Shown: positions 46,081 through 56,590, numbered from the stretch's first letter. The stretch is DNA of 64,000 bases from an uncultured Steroidobacter sp. (GCA_937864115.1 CALMII010000005.1:124001-188000); one strand, 5' to 3'. Notes: a model not told the origin generated them from the sequence alone. Numbers and translations: made by a program.

Positions 46081-47508
46081 TTAACCACGGAGCAGGCTGA
46101 GCACGTTCTGCGGAGCCGAGTTGGCCTGCGCCACCATCGCCGTACCTGCCTGCTGCAGGATCTGCGAACGGGTCAGCGCTGCCGTTTCAGCCGCGAAGTC
46201 CGTGTCCAGGATGCGCGAACGCGCGGCCGAGAGGTTCTCGGCAGTCGTCTGCACGCTGGTGATGGCCGACGTGAAGCGGTTCTGCAAGGCACCCATCGCG
46301 GCGCGGTTGGAGCTGACCGAGGACAGCGCCGCATCGATGCGCATGATCGCGCTCTGTGCGCCTTCGATCGTCGAGATGTCGAGCGAGTCGACGCCCAGCG
46401 CGTCCTTGGCAATCGCGGCGTTCAGGCCGAGGGTGGCGACAGTGCCGCCGATGTCCAGCGAGCCCGTCGAGGACACCGCGAGCGTGCCACGCAGCGCATC
46501 GGCGAAGTCACCACCCGTCACCGTGAGACCGTCGGTACCGGCAGTGAAACCCGTGCCACTTTCGGTCACCGTGATGTTGCGGCCGTCAGCCGCCGTCAGG
46601 GTGAGAGCGCCGCCGTTCAGGCTGGCGATGACGCCCGTCTGGTTCGACACGCCGTTGATCGCGTCGCGCAGAGCCGAGTTCGACAGGGCCGTGGCGACGT
46701 CCTGGTTCGTGAACACCGCCGTGCCGTTGATCGACAGGTTGTACGTATCGGCAGCCGTGCCGCCGATCGCACCAACCGTCTGGGTACCGGTGGTCGAGGC
46801 GCGGACCGTCAGACCGGCGATGCCGGCGTCGTTGATGGCGCGAGCCTTGGCGTAAGCCGAGGTGCCGTCCTGACCATCCGCCGTACCGGCAAAGCCGGCG
46901 CTGGTGTTGATCGTGGTGGCCGCGCCGCCGTTCACGCTGATCGTGATGTCGGTCGATGCAGCACCCGACACTTCCGTGCCGGTTTCCTGCGCGATGCCGC
47001 CGATGCTGGAAGCCTTCACGCTGCCGATGGCGAAGTTGATCGTCTGGTTCGCGTTCGCGCCAACCTGGAAGGACGCGCTGCTGAACGAACCGTCGATGAT
47101 GCGCTGGCCGTTGAACTCGGTGTTCAGGGCGATACGGTCGATTTCAGCCTGCAGCTGCACCACTTCTTCCTGCAGCGCCTGGCGGTCGCCGGTGCTGTTG
47201 GTCGAGTTGGCGGACTGCAGCGACAGTTCGCGCATACGCTGCAGAATGTTGCTGGTTTCAGCCATCGCGCCTTCGGCGGTCTGCGTGAGCGAGATACCGT
47301 CGTTGGCGTTGCGGGCCGCAACCGTGAGGCCGCGGATCTGGCTGGTGAAACGCTCGGAAATCGCGAGACCGGCGGCGTCGTCCTTCGCGCTGTTGATGCG
47401 CAGACCGGAAGACAGACGCTGCAGGGACGTCGCGAGCTGGTTGCCCGATGTCGTGAGGTTGCGTTGAGCATTCAGCGACATCACGTTCGTGTTGATAACA
47501 AGTGCCAT
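46081..47508 (-). CDS. fliC: Flagellin FliC
   Basis: A 475-residue flagellin. Conserved D0/D1 ends are complete: [38 protein letters not shown] at the N-terminus and [40 protein letters not shown] at the C-terminus. The middle (about 180-380) is variable, Thr/Ala/Gly-rich and surface exposed. CAGGAG precedes the ATG, behind a sigma-28 promoter and in front of a terminator, so it is transcribed alone. It is the only flagellin in the window. Confidence 0.97.
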   Translation of the reverse strand: MALVINTNVMSLNAQRNLTTSGNQLATSLQRLSSGLRINSAKDDAAGLAISERFTSQIRGLTVAARNANDGISLTQTAEGAMAETSNILQRMRELSLQSANSTNSTGDRQALQEEVVQLQAEIDRIALNTEFNGQRIIDGSFSSASFQVGANANQTINFAIGSVKASSIGGIAQETGTEVSGAASTDITISVNGGAATTINTSAGFAGTADGQDGTSAYAKARAINDAGIAGLTVRASTTGTQTVGAIGGTAADTYNLSINGTAVFTNQDVATALSNSALRDAINGVSNQTGVIASLNGGALTLTAADGRNITVTESGTGFTAGTDGLTVTGGDFADALRGTLAVSSTGSLDIGGTVATLGLNAAIAKDALGVDSLDISTIEGAQSAIMRIDAALSSVSSNRAAMGALQNRFTSAITSVQTTAENLSAARSRILDTDFAAETAALTRSQILQQAGTAMVAQANSAPQNVLSLLRG

Positions 47509-47607
47509 GAAACTAACTCCTGGTAACTACTTTGCCGGGACGCCCGTCCGCGGCTCTCATTTCAGCACTGGCGGCGTGATGTGCGCCGGATTGCTGTTTC
47601 AAGGGCT

Positions 47608-47634
47608 GTATCGGTGCCCGCCGGGCGAACTTGA
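47608..47634 (-). promoter_or_regulatory. Sigma-28 (FliA) promoter for fliC
   Basis: Minus strand TCAA (47631-47634), exactly 15 bases, then ACCGATAC (47608-47615); consensus TAAA-N15-GCCGATAA. About 100 bases before the start. Confidence 0.75.
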
Positions 47635-47779
47635 GAGGGGCAATGGCGATCGTTGAGAAGTGCGGAATGGATCACGGAACGTTGTGCTTCGCGGTGGTTT
47701 GTCCGCGGTGCGGGTGCAGGAGGAAGAGGCGCCTGCTGCGGGTCAGGCTTGCAGGTCAGGCTTTGAGATGAGAGCGAAT

Positions 47780-47945
47780 CAGGCGTCCCTTCCTCCGCGC
47801 AGCGGGGAGGAGGCGCGCGAAGCGAGCCGGAGATCCCCCAGCGAGGGGAGAAGGACAGGATGGGGGTTGCTTGAAAAAGCTGCGCAACTCCCACTCGCCC
47901 CCACCCTAACCCTCCCCCGCTACGCGGAGGAGGGGATCCGAGGGC
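47780..47945. repeat. C/G-run palindromic repeat next to the Rpn-type gene
   Basis: CCTCCGCGCAGCGGGGAGGA, GGAGATCCCCCAGCGAGGGG and CCCCACCCTAACCCTCCCCC with GCTACGCGGAGGAGGGGA. Same family as 26405-26520 and the fliO insert. Confidence 0.78.
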
Positions 47946-47962
47946 GTGACTCTATGAACAAA

Positions 47963-48850
47963 TCAATCCGCGAACACCTGCTCCAGCCGCTCGGCGAACA
48001 GTACCCGGTCGGCCCAGAGGGTCAGCTCCGCCTCATTGGCGGTTTGCAGGCGCTGTTCGATGGCAGCGGGCAGCGGGCCGAACCGGGCTCGCAACAGACG
48101 GCGCAGGATGTTGACCTCGCCAGCCACGCGGCCCTTGGCCTCTCCTCTGGCCTCAGCCTCCTCCTTCTCCGTCACCTCGTCATGCAGCGCCCGCTCACGC
48201 ACGAACGCCTGGTAACGGACTAGCTCATCACCGGACAGGGCTTCGAGATGTTGCCGGGCCTTCTGGATCGCCGGACGGTCGATGCCGCGCATGATGGCCT
48301 CCTCCTGCCAGTGCCTGAAATACGCGATCCAGTCTGCCAGAGCACTCCCGGCTTGGGAACGCAGCCGGTCCGCCTTGGGCAGTTCGATCAGGTGCAGTTG
48401 CAGGCTGCGGTCCAGTCGCACCGCGGGGCGCTGGCCGTCGCGCAGTTCAAACACCCAGCACGCCTGAGCTTCCTCGAACAGATCGAAGTCCATCAGATGA
48501 ATGCCGATCACCGGCTGCACCTGGGCGTAGCTCTCGCCGGCCTGCAATTGCCGGCCGAGGGTACGCGCCAGGTAGTAGACCGTGCGCGAGGACCAACCCG
48601 CGTGCTTGCACGTCTGCATCTCGATGTTGAACACCTGCCCGGTCAGGTCGCGGGCGAGGATGTCCAGCACGACGAACTTGCCAGTGAGTTCTTCCGGGGC
48701 GATCTGCGGGTTGAGGATCTGCAGTTCGACGAGGGGCGGTTCGTTGCTGCGCACCGCGTTGATCAGATCCGCCAGCAGGTCCGGCGCGTCGACGAACAGG
48801 CGCTTGAAAATCAGGTCGAGCTTGGGATCGAGCAGCGGCAGGCCGGGCAT
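47963..48850 (-). CDS. Rpn-family PD-(D/E)XK nuclease / putative transposase
   Basis: A 295-residue protein from the start at 48850 (MPGLPLLDPKLDLIFKRLF), the typical Rpn/PDDEXK_2 opening with its DxxFKxLF-type motif. The nuclease core is seen in GKFVVLDILARDLTGQVFNI and EMQTCKHAGWSSRTVYYLAR, where D and ExQ stand for the D...ExK catalytic set. The C-terminus is charged and helical (EKEEAEARGEAKGRV). Rpn proteins promote RecA-independent recombination and some act in phage defence. It sits between flgL and fliC, not a standard place. No terminal inverted repeats are seen. Confidence 0.82.
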   Translation of the reverse strand: MPGLPLLDPKLDLIFKRLFVDAPDLLADLINAVRSNEPPLVELQILNPQIAPEELTGKFVVLDILARDLTGQVFNIEMQTCKHAGWSSRTVYYLARTLGRQLQAGESYAQVQPVIGIHLMDFDLFEEAQACWVFELRDGQRPAVRLDRSLQLHLIELPKADRLRSQAGSALADWIAYFRHWQEEAIMRGIDRPAIQKARQHLEALSGDELVRYQAFVRERALHDEVTEKEEAEARGEAKGRVAGEVNILRRLLRARFGPLPAAIEQRLQTANEAELTLWADRVLFAERLEQVFAD

Positions 48851-48934
48851 GCGGTACGTCCATGTACGATGCAAACGCAGGTGTCAGGCGATTGTCCCTT
48901 CGCCGATCACTGACGCGTCACGAATATCTGCCCG

Positions 48935-50146
48935 TTACCTCAAGTAATTGAACAGCGACAGCTGCGAGATCTGCGAATACGACAGCTGCGCCGCCTGCAG
49001 ACCCACCATCTGCTGGTTCATGCGTGCCAGCGCCTCCGCATAGTCGAGGTCCTGCAGGTCCGAGAGCGACGTTTGGATATCGATGCTGCGGTCTTCGAGC
49101 GATGCATCGGCCGAATCGAGCTGCGACAGACGGGAGCCGACCTGGGCCCGGATTCCCAGAAAATGATCCTGTGCCTGGTCGATCTGTTCCAGTGCGCCGT
49201 TCAGGTCGCTCGACAGTCGCGCGCTCGCAGCCGGACTGCCGGCGGGTTGCCTCAGCGTCGTCAGCAGATCGTTCAGCGTGGGGAAGATGTCTTCGCTGCG
49301 GCTCTGCGTCACCTCGAACGTGTCGCCCACTGCCGGCGTACCGGTCACGACGAACTGTGCGCCGTTGAACGCGATGGGCGTGCCGGATGTGTATGCGCCG
49401 CTCGCAACGACGGTCGGCGTCGGCATTGCGCTGTCTGTCACTTCCCAGGTCGTGGCCGACGTAAAGGTCAGCGTGTAGTCATCCCGCACCCAGGCTGCAG
49501 GATTCGTCAAGGAGCCAGTGCTGATCGTGCCTGTGCCGGTGTTACCGGCGCTCACAGCCGTATCGAACGTGCCGTTGCCCGACGGAATCTTCATGAATAC
49601 TTCAAAGCCGGAATTGCTGTCGGCGACGCGTTGCGTCGGCCCGACCTGCAGCAACCGGGAGCCTTGATCGCCGGAATAGACGACATTGCCGCTCGCCGCT
49701 CCGCTGAAGGGTTGCGTCAAGGTCGAGAAGCCCGCAAACAGATACTCGCCATTGCTGTCCTTGCTGTTCGCGATGTCCTGCGCCTGAGACAGCAGGCCCT
49801 CCAGTTCGACGACGACGGACTGCCGGTCCGCATCCGTCATGGTGGCCGTATTCGCCGACTGCAGGATCAGTTCGCGCACACGTTGCAGCATCGTTCCGGC
49901 ATCCGTCAGCGACTGTTCTGTCAGGTTGAGGCGGCTACGCGCAATTGAACTGTTCTTCTCATACTGCGCGGACTCCTGCTTGCTGCGCTCCAGCTCCATG
50001 ATGTGCACGGCCGCGATCGGATCGTCCGCTGGCGAACTGATCTTCTTGCCGCTGGCGACCTGGTTCTGGATCTTCGACAGCGCGACCTGCTGGTCCAGCA
50101 TCGCGCTGATCGATCGGGAGTAGTAGGACTGGGTGGAAAGGCGCAT
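48935..50146 (-). CDS. flgL: Hook-filament junction protein FlgL
   Basis: A 403-residue protein with flagellin-like ends: MRLSTQSYYSRSISAMLDQQ and QNQVASGKKISSPADDPIAA at the N-terminus, and ALARMNQQMVGLQAAQLSYS near the end. FlgL with FlgK joins the hook to the filament. No Shine-Dalgarno is seen; the gap from flgK is filled by a hairpin. Confidence 0.94.
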   Translation of the reverse strand: MRLSTQSYYSRSISAMLDQQVALSKIQNQVASGKKISSPADDPIAAVHIMELERSKQESAQYEKNSSIARSRLNLTEQSLTDAGTMLQRVRELILQSANTATMTDADRQSVVVELEGLLSQAQDIANSKDSNGEYLFAGFSTLTQPFSGAASGNVVYSGDQGSRLLQVGPTQRVADSNSGFEVFMKIPSGNGTFDTAVSAGNTGTGTISTGSLTNPAAWVRDDYTLTFTSATTWEVTDSAMPTPTVVASGAYTSGTPIAFNGAQFVVTGTPAVGDTFEVTQSRSEDIFPTLNDLLTTLRQPAGSPAASARLSSDLNGALEQIDQAQDHFLGIRAQVGSRLSQLDSADASLEDRSIDIQTSLSDLQDLDYAEALARMNQQMVGLQAAQLSYSQISQLSLFNYLR

Positions 50147-50170
50147 GGGGGGAACTCTGGAAAGCTGTTG

Positions 50171-50264
50171 GATACAGGCTACAGGCGACAGGCTACGGGC
50201 TACAGGCCGGAGGTGAGGCGTGATAGTCCTCTGGCTGACGCCTGTCGCCTGACGCCTGTCGCCT
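50171..50264. repeat. 7-base-period inverted repeat between flgK and flgL
   Basis: (GATACA GGCTACA GGCGACA GGCTACG GGCTACA GG) from 50171 and the opposite arm (TGACGCC/TGTCGCC)n ending at 50264, 5 bases from the flgK stop. Confidence 0.88.
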
Positions 50265-50269
50265 CTCCA

Positions 50270-52168
50270 TCATCTGCTCACCGCCGCGAGCACCGACTGA
50301 AAGATCGTATCCGCCACCTTGATCATCTGCGCCGCCGCCATGTAGGCCTGCTGGTAGCGCACGAGGTTCGCGGCTTCCTCGTCCAGGTTCACGCCCGACA
50401 CGGACTGCAGCGAGTCGACGCTCTCGTCGAACACCACTTTCTGCGCCGCACTCGACACCTGGGCCTGGTTGGTCTTGACGCCGATGTCGCCGACGAATTC
50501 GCCGACGGCGGCGCTCAGCGACGCCGTGCCCTTGTTGAGCACCGGTTCGTTGAGGATCGACGCGAGCTTCAGCGCATTGCGGTTGTCGCCCGTGCCGCCG
50601 ACGTTGTCACGGATCTCGAAGGTGTCGCCCGCAGCCGGGACACCGTCGATCTGCACGCGCCAGCCGTTGACGTCGATGTTGCCGCCCGGCGCATAGATGT
50701 GCACCGTCGGATCGCCGCTGATCGTGTAGGTCGTGGCGCTGGTGAACGTGATGTCCACCGGCGAGCGCAGCGCGCCGTTGCCGGCCGTCAGAACTTCGCC
50801 GGCCGAGATCGTGCCGGTGCCGGTGTTGCCCGTGCGGATGCCCGTACGGATCGGCGCCGCGGCCGCGACTTCGGAAGGGTTCGAGATCAGCAGCTGCATG
50901 CCGGCCACCGCTTCGGCAGTGGGCTTGATCATGAAGCGGTCGCCGACGTTCGCACCCGGCGAGACGACGATCGAAATGCCTTCCGCCTCGAACGGATCCG
51001 TTGCCGTTCCGGCACCGGTCATGGGCACCGTCGCACCGGTGTCGGCGCGGCGCAGCGACCAGCCGCTGCTGGTGTTCACCATGATGTAGTCGGACACCGC
51101 CAGATCGCCGGCGGCGCCTGCGATGCGCTCGGCAGTGATCGAGCCCGTGCCGCCGTTGGCCGAATGCGAAAGCACGCGCGCCGGGCCGGTCGCGAAAAAG
51201 TCCTTGCCGAACTGGCCATTCAGGTCGATGCCCGCGGCATGCTGTTCGTTGACGACTTCTGCGAGCCCCGCGGCGAGACGTCCGAGCGAATTGCGCGCCG
51301 GATCGAGCATCTGCGAGCGGAATTCCAGCATGCCGCCGAGCGTGCCGCCGTTCAGGCTCTTGGTGATGTCGATGGTCGAACTCGCCGTCTTGAACGAGAG
51401 CACATTGCGCGTGGGATCGAACGGATCCGCCGTGGCGACGACCTGGCCGTACGTCTGTCCAACGACCAGCGGCTGGCCGTTGCCGATGAAGACGTTGAGC
51501 GAGTTGTCGCTCTGTTCGACCACGTTCACGCTGACATGGGTTGCGAGTTCGTCGATGAGACGGTCGCGCTGATCCAGCAGATCGTTCGGCGGCTGACCGG
51601 TGCGGCCGTAGGCGCCGCTGATTTCCTGGTTGAGCTTGGCGATGCTGCGCGCCAGCGACGAAATCGAATCCGCCTCGGAGCTGATCTGCGCATTCACCTG
51701 CGAATCGAAGCTGCGCAGGCTTTCGTCGTAGCTTTCGAGCCGCTGCATCAGCGTGCTCGCCTCGCTCAGCAGCGCCTGTCGCGCCGGTGTCGACGTCGGC
51801 GTGTCGGCCACCGCCTGGAAGGCGTTGATGAATTTCTGCAGCGACGCCGTGAGGCCGGTGCTCGTGTTGCCGAGCAGGTTGCTGACGCGGCTCGCCTGCG
51901 TCGCATAGGTGTTGAACTGGTTGTACGAACTCGACGCACTGCGGCTCTGGCTCGCCAGGAAGTCGTCATAGGCGCGCTTGATGGTGCTGACGTCGACACC
52001 ATTGCCCATCCAGCCGTTGCCCGCTTCCTGCGGGTTGCGGGTCATGAACTCCGTCAGCTGCCGGCTGTAGCCGACCGTATTGGCGTTCGTGATGTTGTGG
52101 CTCGTGGTATCCAGCGCACGCTGGAACGCCATCAGGCCGGAAACGCTGGTGGAAAGAAGATCAGCCAT
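50270..52168 (-). CDS. flgK: Hook-filament junction protein FlgK
   Basis: A 632-residue protein. The N-terminal rod-type motif TTSHNITNANTVGYSRQLTE and C-terminal VNLDEEAANLVRYQQAYMAA are standard FlgK. The middle is a long beta-rich D2/D3 part with Gly/Thr-rich sequence. The start lies 8 bases inside the flgJ gene. Confidence 0.95.
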   Translation of the reverse strand: MADLLSTSVSGLMAFQRALDTTSHNITNANTVGYSRQLTEFMTRNPQEAGNGWMGNGVDVSTIKRAYDDFLASQSRSASSSYNQFNTYATQASRVSNLLGNTSTGLTASLQKFINAFQAVADTPTSTPARQALLSEASTLMQRLESYDESLRSFDSQVNAQISSEADSISSLARSIAKLNQEISGAYGRTGQPPNDLLDQRDRLIDELATHVSVNVVEQSDNSLNVFIGNGQPLVVGQTYGQVVATADPFDPTRNVLSFKTASSTIDITKSLNGGTLGGMLEFRSQMLDPARNSLGRLAAGLAEVVNEQHAAGIDLNGQFGKDFFATGPARVLSHSANGGTGSITAERIAGAAGDLAVSDYIMVNTSSGWSLRRADTGATVPMTGAGTATDPFEAEGISIVVSPGANVGDRFMIKPTAEAVAGMQLLISNPSEVAAAAPIRTGIRTGNTGTGTISAGEVLTAGNGALRSPVDITFTSATTYTISGDPTVHIYAPGGNIDVNGWRVQIDGVPAAGDTFEIRDNVGGTGDNRNALKLASILNEPVLNKGTASLSAAVGEFVGDIGVKTNQAQVSSAAQKVVFDESVDSLQSVSGVNLDEEAANLVRYQQAYMAAAQMIKVADTIFQSVLAAVSR

Positions 52169-53033
52169 GGTCGGTGCTCAGAGTGGGTTTCGACACGCGC
52201 TGCAGCTCATGGGCCACGGCGACGATCTTGCGGGCGTAGTTCGGGTCGGTCGCATAGCCGCCGCTCTGCAGCGCCGAGGCGAATCCCGCGACGTCGGATC
52301 CCGCGTTCAGGGCATCCTCGTAGCGCGGGTTGTTGCGGATGAGGCGTGCGTAGTCGCGGAAGCTGTCGGCCGGCGACTCGTACGCACGGAAGCGATCGAC
52401 CTTGCGCACGGCCACGCCGTCTTCGAATTCGAGTGTGGGCACGTTCACGGTGGCGCCGTCCCAGCTGCTGCCCGCCTTGATGCCGAACAGGTTGTAGCTG
52501 CATTCGCCGGCGCCGTTGCACGGCACTGACTTGCCCCAGCCGGTTTCCAGCGCGGCCTGCGCCAGCAAGGCGTTCGGATCGACGCCGAGTTCCTTCGCCG
52601 CTTCCTGTGCGTGCGGCAGCATCTGGCGAATGAAATCGGCTTTTGATGACGCGATGGGCGACGGCTCGGCAGCGGTCGCGGCCTGCGTCTGGCTCATGGC
52701 TCGCGGCTCGCCGACGCCACCCGCACCCGCCAGCTGCCGCACCAGCACATCCGCCAGTCCGAGCCCGCTTCCCTGCGACAGGTGCACGGCCATCTGCTGG
52801 TCGAACATGTCCTGGTAGAAATCCGCCTGATCGCTGCCGAACAGCGAGTCGCCGTTCGACAGGCTCTTGTTCGCCTCGCGCATGCTCTTCAGCAGCATCT
52901 GCGTGAACAGGCTTTCGAACTGTTTCGCGACCTGCTTGAGCGCGGCCGGATCGTTCGCCTTCGCTTCGCTCTTCAGCGGCGCGAGCGCCGCCGGATCGGC
53001 GAAGAAGGAGACGTTGGCGGGACCGGACGTCAT
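52161..53033 (-). CDS. flgJ: Rod cap and peptidoglycan hydrolase FlgJ
   Basis: A 290-residue, two-domain FlgJ. The N-terminal rod-binding part has LKQVAKQFESLFTQMLLKSM and DMFDQQMAVHLSQGSGLGLA; the C-terminal glucosaminidase has LAQAALETGWGK with the likely catalytic Glu, then SYNLFGIKAGSSWDGATV and YARLIRNNPRY. It caps the growing rod and opens the peptidoglycan. It starts 2 bases after the flgI stop. Confidence 0.94.
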   Translation of the reverse strand: MTSGPANVSFFADPAALAPLKSEAKANDPAALKQVAKQFESLFTQMLLKSMREANKSLSNGDSLFGSDQADFYQDMFDQQMAVHLSQGSGLGLADVLVRQLAGAGGVGEPRAMSQTQAATAAEPSPIASSKADFIRQMLPHAQEAAKELGVDPNALLAQAALETGWGKSVPCNGAGECSYNLFGIKAGSSWDGATVNVPTLEFEDGVAVRKVDRFRAYESPADSFRDYARLIRNNPRYEDALNAGSDVAGFASALQSGGYATDPNYARKIVAVAHELQRVSKPTLSTDHG

Positions 53034-53035
53034 GA

Positions 53036-54154
53036 TCAGATCACGATGAGTTCGGCGCGCAATGCGCCGGCTTCTTTCAGTGCTTCGAGGATCGCGACCA
53101 GATCGCCCGGCGCGGCGCCGACCTGGTTCACCGCACGCACGATCTCATCCAGATTCACGCCGGCGTTGAACACGAACATGCGTGCCTGCGGCTGATCGAC
53201 CTGGATGTCGGAACGCGGCGTCACGACCGTGTCGCCCTGCGCGAGCGCATTCGGCTGGCTCACGTCGAGGCGTTCGGTAATGGTCACAGACAGCGAACCA
53301 TGTGCGACCGCGGCAGGCTTCACACGCACCGCCGAACCGATCACCACCGTGCCGGTGCGCGAATTGACGATAACGCGCGCTGGCGCATCGCCCGGCTCGA
53401 CTTCCATCGCTTCAAGCGTCGACAGGTACGAGATGCGCTGCGTCGAATCGGCAGGCGCCTGCACGCGGATCGACACCGCATCGACCGCGCGTGCCGTATC
53501 CGGTCCGAACAGGTTGTTGATGCTGTCGGTGAGGCGCGTCGCCGTCGTGAAGTCGGGCGTGTGCAGGTTGAGCGTGATGTACGGCTCGGTCGCGAAGTTG
53601 CTCGGCACGGCCCGCTCCACCGACGCGCCGTTCGGCACGCGGCCGGAGCTTGGCGTGTTCACTGCGATGCGCGAACCATCCTTGCCCGATGCACCGAAGC
53701 CGCTGACCACGAGGCTGCCCTGCGCGATGCCGTAGACCTCGCCGTCGATGCCGCGCAGCGGCGTCATCAGCAGGCTGCCGCCGCGCAGGCTGGTGGCGTT
53801 GCCGATCGAGTTCACGGTCACGTCGATCGTCTGGCCGGGCTTCGAGAACGCCGGCAGATCGGCATACACCGTCACGGCCGCGACGTTCTTGAGCTGCGGA
53901 TTGACGTTCGCCGGAATGGTCACGCCGAACTTCGCCAGCATGTTGCGGATGCTCTGGATCGTGAACGGCGCCTGGCTGGTCTGGTCGCCCGTGCCGTCGA
54001 GACCGACGACGAGGCCGTAACCGACGAGCTGGTTGCCGCGCACGCCGGATACCGAGGCGAGATCCTTGATGCGCTCCGCGTGCGCGGCGCCGCTGCCCAG
54101 CGCCATCGCCAGCACGACGAGACAGCCGCGACCGAACGCCTGCAGCCTCTTCAT
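53036..54154 (-). CDS. flgI: Flagellar P-ring protein FlgI
   Basis: A 372-residue protein with a signal peptide ([15 protein letters not shown]) and the P-ring fold: [60 protein letters not shown]. The C-terminus [19 protein letters not shown] is typical. Upstream, the frame stays open through 9-base repeats, so an earlier start would add repeat-coded residues; 54154 is chosen because it gives a normal signal peptide. Confidence 0.94.
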   Translation of the reverse strand: MKRLQAFGRGCLVVLAMALGSGAAHAERIKDLASVSGVRGNQLVGYGLVVGLDGTGDQTSQAPFTIQSIRNMLAKFGVTIPANVNPQLKNVAAVTVYADLPAFSKPGQTIDVTVNSIGNATSLRGGSLLMTPLRGIDGEVYGIAQGSLVVSGFGASGKDGSRIAVNTPSSGRVPNGASVERAVPSNFATEPYITLNLHTPDFTTATRLTDSINNLFGPDTARAVDAVSIRVQAPADSTQRISYLSTLEAMEVEPGDAPARVIVNSRTGTVVIGSAVRVKPAAVAHGSLSVTITERLDVSQPNALAQGDTVVTPRSDIQVDQPQARMFVFNAGVNLDEIVRAVNQVGAAPGDLVAILEALKEAGALRAELIVI

Positions 54155-54198
54155 CTTCACCTGCGTCACTTTCATCACTTTCGTCACCTGCGTCACTC
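54155..54198. repeat. 9-base tandem repeat between flgH and flgI
   Basis: Units of the GTGACGAAG type (minus strand GTGACGCAG GTGACGAAA GTGATGAAA GTGACGCAG). Only one arm is seen, with no inverted partner. Confidence 0.78.
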
Positions 54199-54210
54199 GC
54201 GCTGCGCGCG

Positions 54211-54894
54211 TCAGAACGGCATCCACGGCGCATTGAAGAAGCGCGCCAGCAGTCCCGGCTTGTTGGCGTCGGCCAGCGCGCCCTTCGCGCCGTAGGAGAT
54301 CTGTGCGTCTGCCACCTTCAGCGACGAGATCGAGTTGTCGGGATCGATGTCGATCGGCCGCACGATGCCCTGGATGCGCACGTATTCCTGGCCCTGGTTG
54401 ATGGCGATCCACTTCTGGCCGCGCACCAGCAGGTTTCCATTGGGAAGGCGCTCGGCGACAGTCACGGAGATATCGCCTTCGAGACGATTGCTCTGGCTGC
54501 TGCCGCCCTGCCCGTCGAACTCGGATTCGTTGTCGATGCCCATCTGCAGCACTTCGACGCCGTTCACCGTCACGGGACGGCCGGCCACCGTCGGACCCGG
54601 CAGCGATGCGGAGCTCGACTTCTTGGTCGACGTGCTCGAACTCTTCGAGGCATTGGTGCGCTCGCTGAGCTTGATCGTCAGCGTGTCGCCGACGCGACGC
54701 GCCACCGAATTTTCGAACAGCGCGATGTCGTGACCGGCCTGGTAGATCGAACCGTTGCCGGCCGACGGCGACGGCAACGGCGCAGGCGCTGTCGCCGTGT
54801 AGTCCGGCTCGGGCGGTGCCACGACACAGCCCGACAGGATCGCGCCGAGCGCCATCGCGGGGCCGAGCTGCTTCATTGCGTTCGATACGTTCAT
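54211..54894 (-). CDS. flgH: Flagellar L-ring lipoprotein FlgH
   Basis: A 227-residue lipoprotein: signal with lipobox LSGC, lipidated Cys at residue 23 counting from 54894. L-ring motifs follow: [40 protein letters not shown], and [20 protein letters not shown]. The end reads [17 protein letters not shown]. FlgH forms the outer-membrane bushing. Confidence 0.94.
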   Translation of the reverse strand: MNVSNAMKQLGPAMALGAILSGCVVAPPEPDYTATAPAPLPSPSAGNGSIYQAGHDIALFENSVARRVGDTLTIKLSERTNASKSSSTSTKKSSSASLPGPTVAGRPVTVNGVEVLQMGIDNESEFDGQGGSSQSNRLEGDISVTVAERLPNGNLLVRGQKWIAINQGQEYVRIQGIVRPIDIDPDNSISSLKVADAQISYGAKGALADANKPGLLARFFNAPWMPF

Positions 54895-54916
54895 CGCGTG
54901 CTTACCTGATCAGCGA

Positions 54917-55702
54917 TCACAGCTGATTCGTGATGTATTCCAGCATCTGGTCGGTCGTCGAAATCGCCTTCGAATTCATTTCGTAGGCGCGCTGGGTTTC
55001 GATCATGGTCACCAGCTCTTCCACGACGTTGACGTTCGAGGCTTCCAGCGAACCCTGCTCCGTCATGCCGAGGCCGTTGAGGCCGGGCGTGCCCGACTGC
55101 GCCGTGCCGCTGGCGGCCGATTCGACATACATGTTCTCGCCGCGCGGCTGCAGGCCGGCGGGATTGATGAAATCGAACAGCTGCAGCGAGCCGATCTCGG
55201 TGACGTCCGCCTGCCCCGCGAGCTGCGCCGTGATGACGCCGTCCTTGCCGATCGAGATGCTCTGCGTGCCATCCGGCAGCGTGATGCCGGGCTGCACGCG
55301 GTAGCCGCTCGACGTGACGAGCTCGCCGGTCGAGTTCACCTTGAAGCTGCCATCGCGCGTGTAGCCCATCGTGCCGTCCGGCAGCAGCACCTGGAAAAAG
55401 CCGCGGCCGCTGATGGCGACGTCCAGCGAGTTGCCGGTCTGCGCCAGGTTGCCCTGCGTGAAGGTCTTTTCGGTGGCGACGACGCGCACACCGGTGCCGA
55501 GCGACAGTCCCGTCGGCGCCTGCGTGTCCTGTGAAGTCGCTGCACCGACCTGCTTGTAGTTCTGGTACAGCAGATCCTCGAACACGGCGCGGCCTTTCTT
55601 GAAGCCGGTGGTGCCGACGTTGGCGAGGTTGTTCGATGTCACGGCCATGCGCGTCTGCTGCGCATCGAGTCCGGTTTTTGCGGCCCAGAGGGCGGGGTTC
55701 AT
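54917..55702 (-). CDS. flgG: Distal rod protein FlgG
   Basis: A 261-residue protein from the start at 55702 ([19 protein letters not shown]), which has CGGAG upstream; the longer frame reads into the 7-base repeat. Rod motifs [20 protein letters not shown] at the N-terminus and [20 protein letters not shown], then [18 protein letters not shown] at the C-terminus. Confidence 0.95.
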   Translation of the reverse strand: MNPALWAAKTGLDAQQTRMAVTSNNLANVGTTGFKKGRAVFEDLLYQNYKQVGAATSQDTQAPTGLSLGTGVRVVATEKTFTQGNLAQTGNSLDVAISGRGFFQVLLPDGTMGYTRDGSFKVNSTGELVTSSGYRVQPGITLPDGTQSISIGKDGVITAQLAGQADVTEIGSLQLFDFINPAGLQPRGENMYVESAASGTAQSGTPGLNGLGMTEQGSLEASNVNVVEELVTMIETQRAYEMNSKAISTTDQMLEYITNQL

Positions 55703-55718
55703 GGGATCACTCCGTTGG

Positions 55719-55838
55719 CTACTGGCGACTGGCGACTGGCTGCTGGCCAGAAGCCCCGACGCGTTCACCTGTCATTGCAATACGAACTCAGTATTCCGGT
55801 CCTCTGGCCAGCAGCCAGTTGCCAGCAGCCAGTCGCCG
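55719..55838. repeat. 7-base-period inverted repeat between flgF and flgG
   Basis: (GGCTACT GGCGACT GGCGACT GGCTGCT GGCC) from 55717 and the opposite arm GGCCAGCAGCCAGTTGCCAG with CAGCCAGTCGCC ending at 55838, 6 bases from the flgF stop. The loop of about 50 bases is not repetitive. Confidence 0.9.
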
Positions 55839-55843
55839 CTCGA

Positions 55844-56584
55844 CTACGTCGAGCGCAACAGCTGCGCACTCGTCGCCGCGTTCTCTTCCGCGGTCCGCAT
55901 CGCCTTCACCTGCAGATCGAACTGGCGCGACAGCTCGATCATCTTGACCATCGCATTCGCCACGTTGACGTTGCTCGACTCGATCACGCCCGAGACGACG
56001 CGCACGTCCGCATCGGCTGGCGCATCCGCGCCGTCGATCTGACGGAACAGTCCGTCTTCACCGCGCACCAGCGACTGCGCCGGCGGATTGACGAGCTTGA
56101 TGCGGCCGACCTGCGCCGTCGTTTCCGGGCCCGAGCCGATCGGTACGATCGACACCGTGCCGTCGGCACCGATCATCACGGACGAATTCGCCGGGATCGT
56201 CACCGGACCGGCATCGCCGAGCACGGGATGACCCGCGCCATTCATGAGCAGGCCGCTCGGATCGATGCGCAGATCGCCGGCGCGCGTGTAGGCCTCGCGA
56301 CCGTCGGCGCCCTGCACCGCGATCCATCCCTCGCCCTGCACACCGATATCGAGATCGCGACCCGTGTTCTGCAACGCGCCCTGCGTCGAATCCCAACCCG
56401 TCGTCGCGTCGGTCGCATACGCACGCGACGCGTAGCCTGAGCCGGCCACCGCGCGCGTCTGGAACGCCTCCAGGCTCGCGCGGAAACCCGTCGTGCTCGC
56501 GTTGGCGAGGTTGTGGTTGTTGACGGTCTGCGCGCGCAGGGTTTCCTTCGCGCCGGACATCGAGAGATAGAGGAAGCGGTCCAT
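55844..56584 (-). CDS. flgF: Proximal rod protein FlgF
   Basis: A 246-residue protein: MDRFLYLSMSGAKETLRAQT and NNHNLANASTTGFRASLEAF at the N-terminus, SSNVNVANAMVKMIELSRQF near the C-terminus. No Shine-Dalgarno is seen before the ATG; a short hairpin separates it from flgE. Confidence 0.94.
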   Translation of the reverse strand: MDRFLYLSMSGAKETLRAQTVNNHNLANASTTGFRASLEAFQTRAVAGSGYASRAYATDATTGWDSTQGALQNTGRDLDIGVQGEGWIAVQGADGREAYTRAGDLRIDPSGLLMNGAGHPVLGDAGPVTIPANSSVMIGADGTVSIVPIGSGPETTAQVGRIKLVNPPAQSLVRGEDGLFRQIDGADAPADADVRVVSGVIESSNVNVANAMVKMIELSRQFDLQVKAMRTAEENAATSAQLLRST

Positions 56585-56590
56585 GGGAAT

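Larger units (their letters stand above)
47509..47962. other. 454-base gap between the Rpn-type gene and fliC
   Basis: Contains the fliC leader and sigma-28 promoter (47509-47634), an unassigned stretch, a degenerate GTCAGGC repeat (about 47739-47766), and a C/G-run palindromic repeat (about 47780-47945) at the 3' end of the Rpn gene. I see no gene in it. Confidence 0.7.

Noticed and set aside
45565..47526. A long plus-strand open frame opposite fliC and flaG
   Set aside because: Flagellin is unmistakable on the minus strand; the plus frame has no recognisable features.
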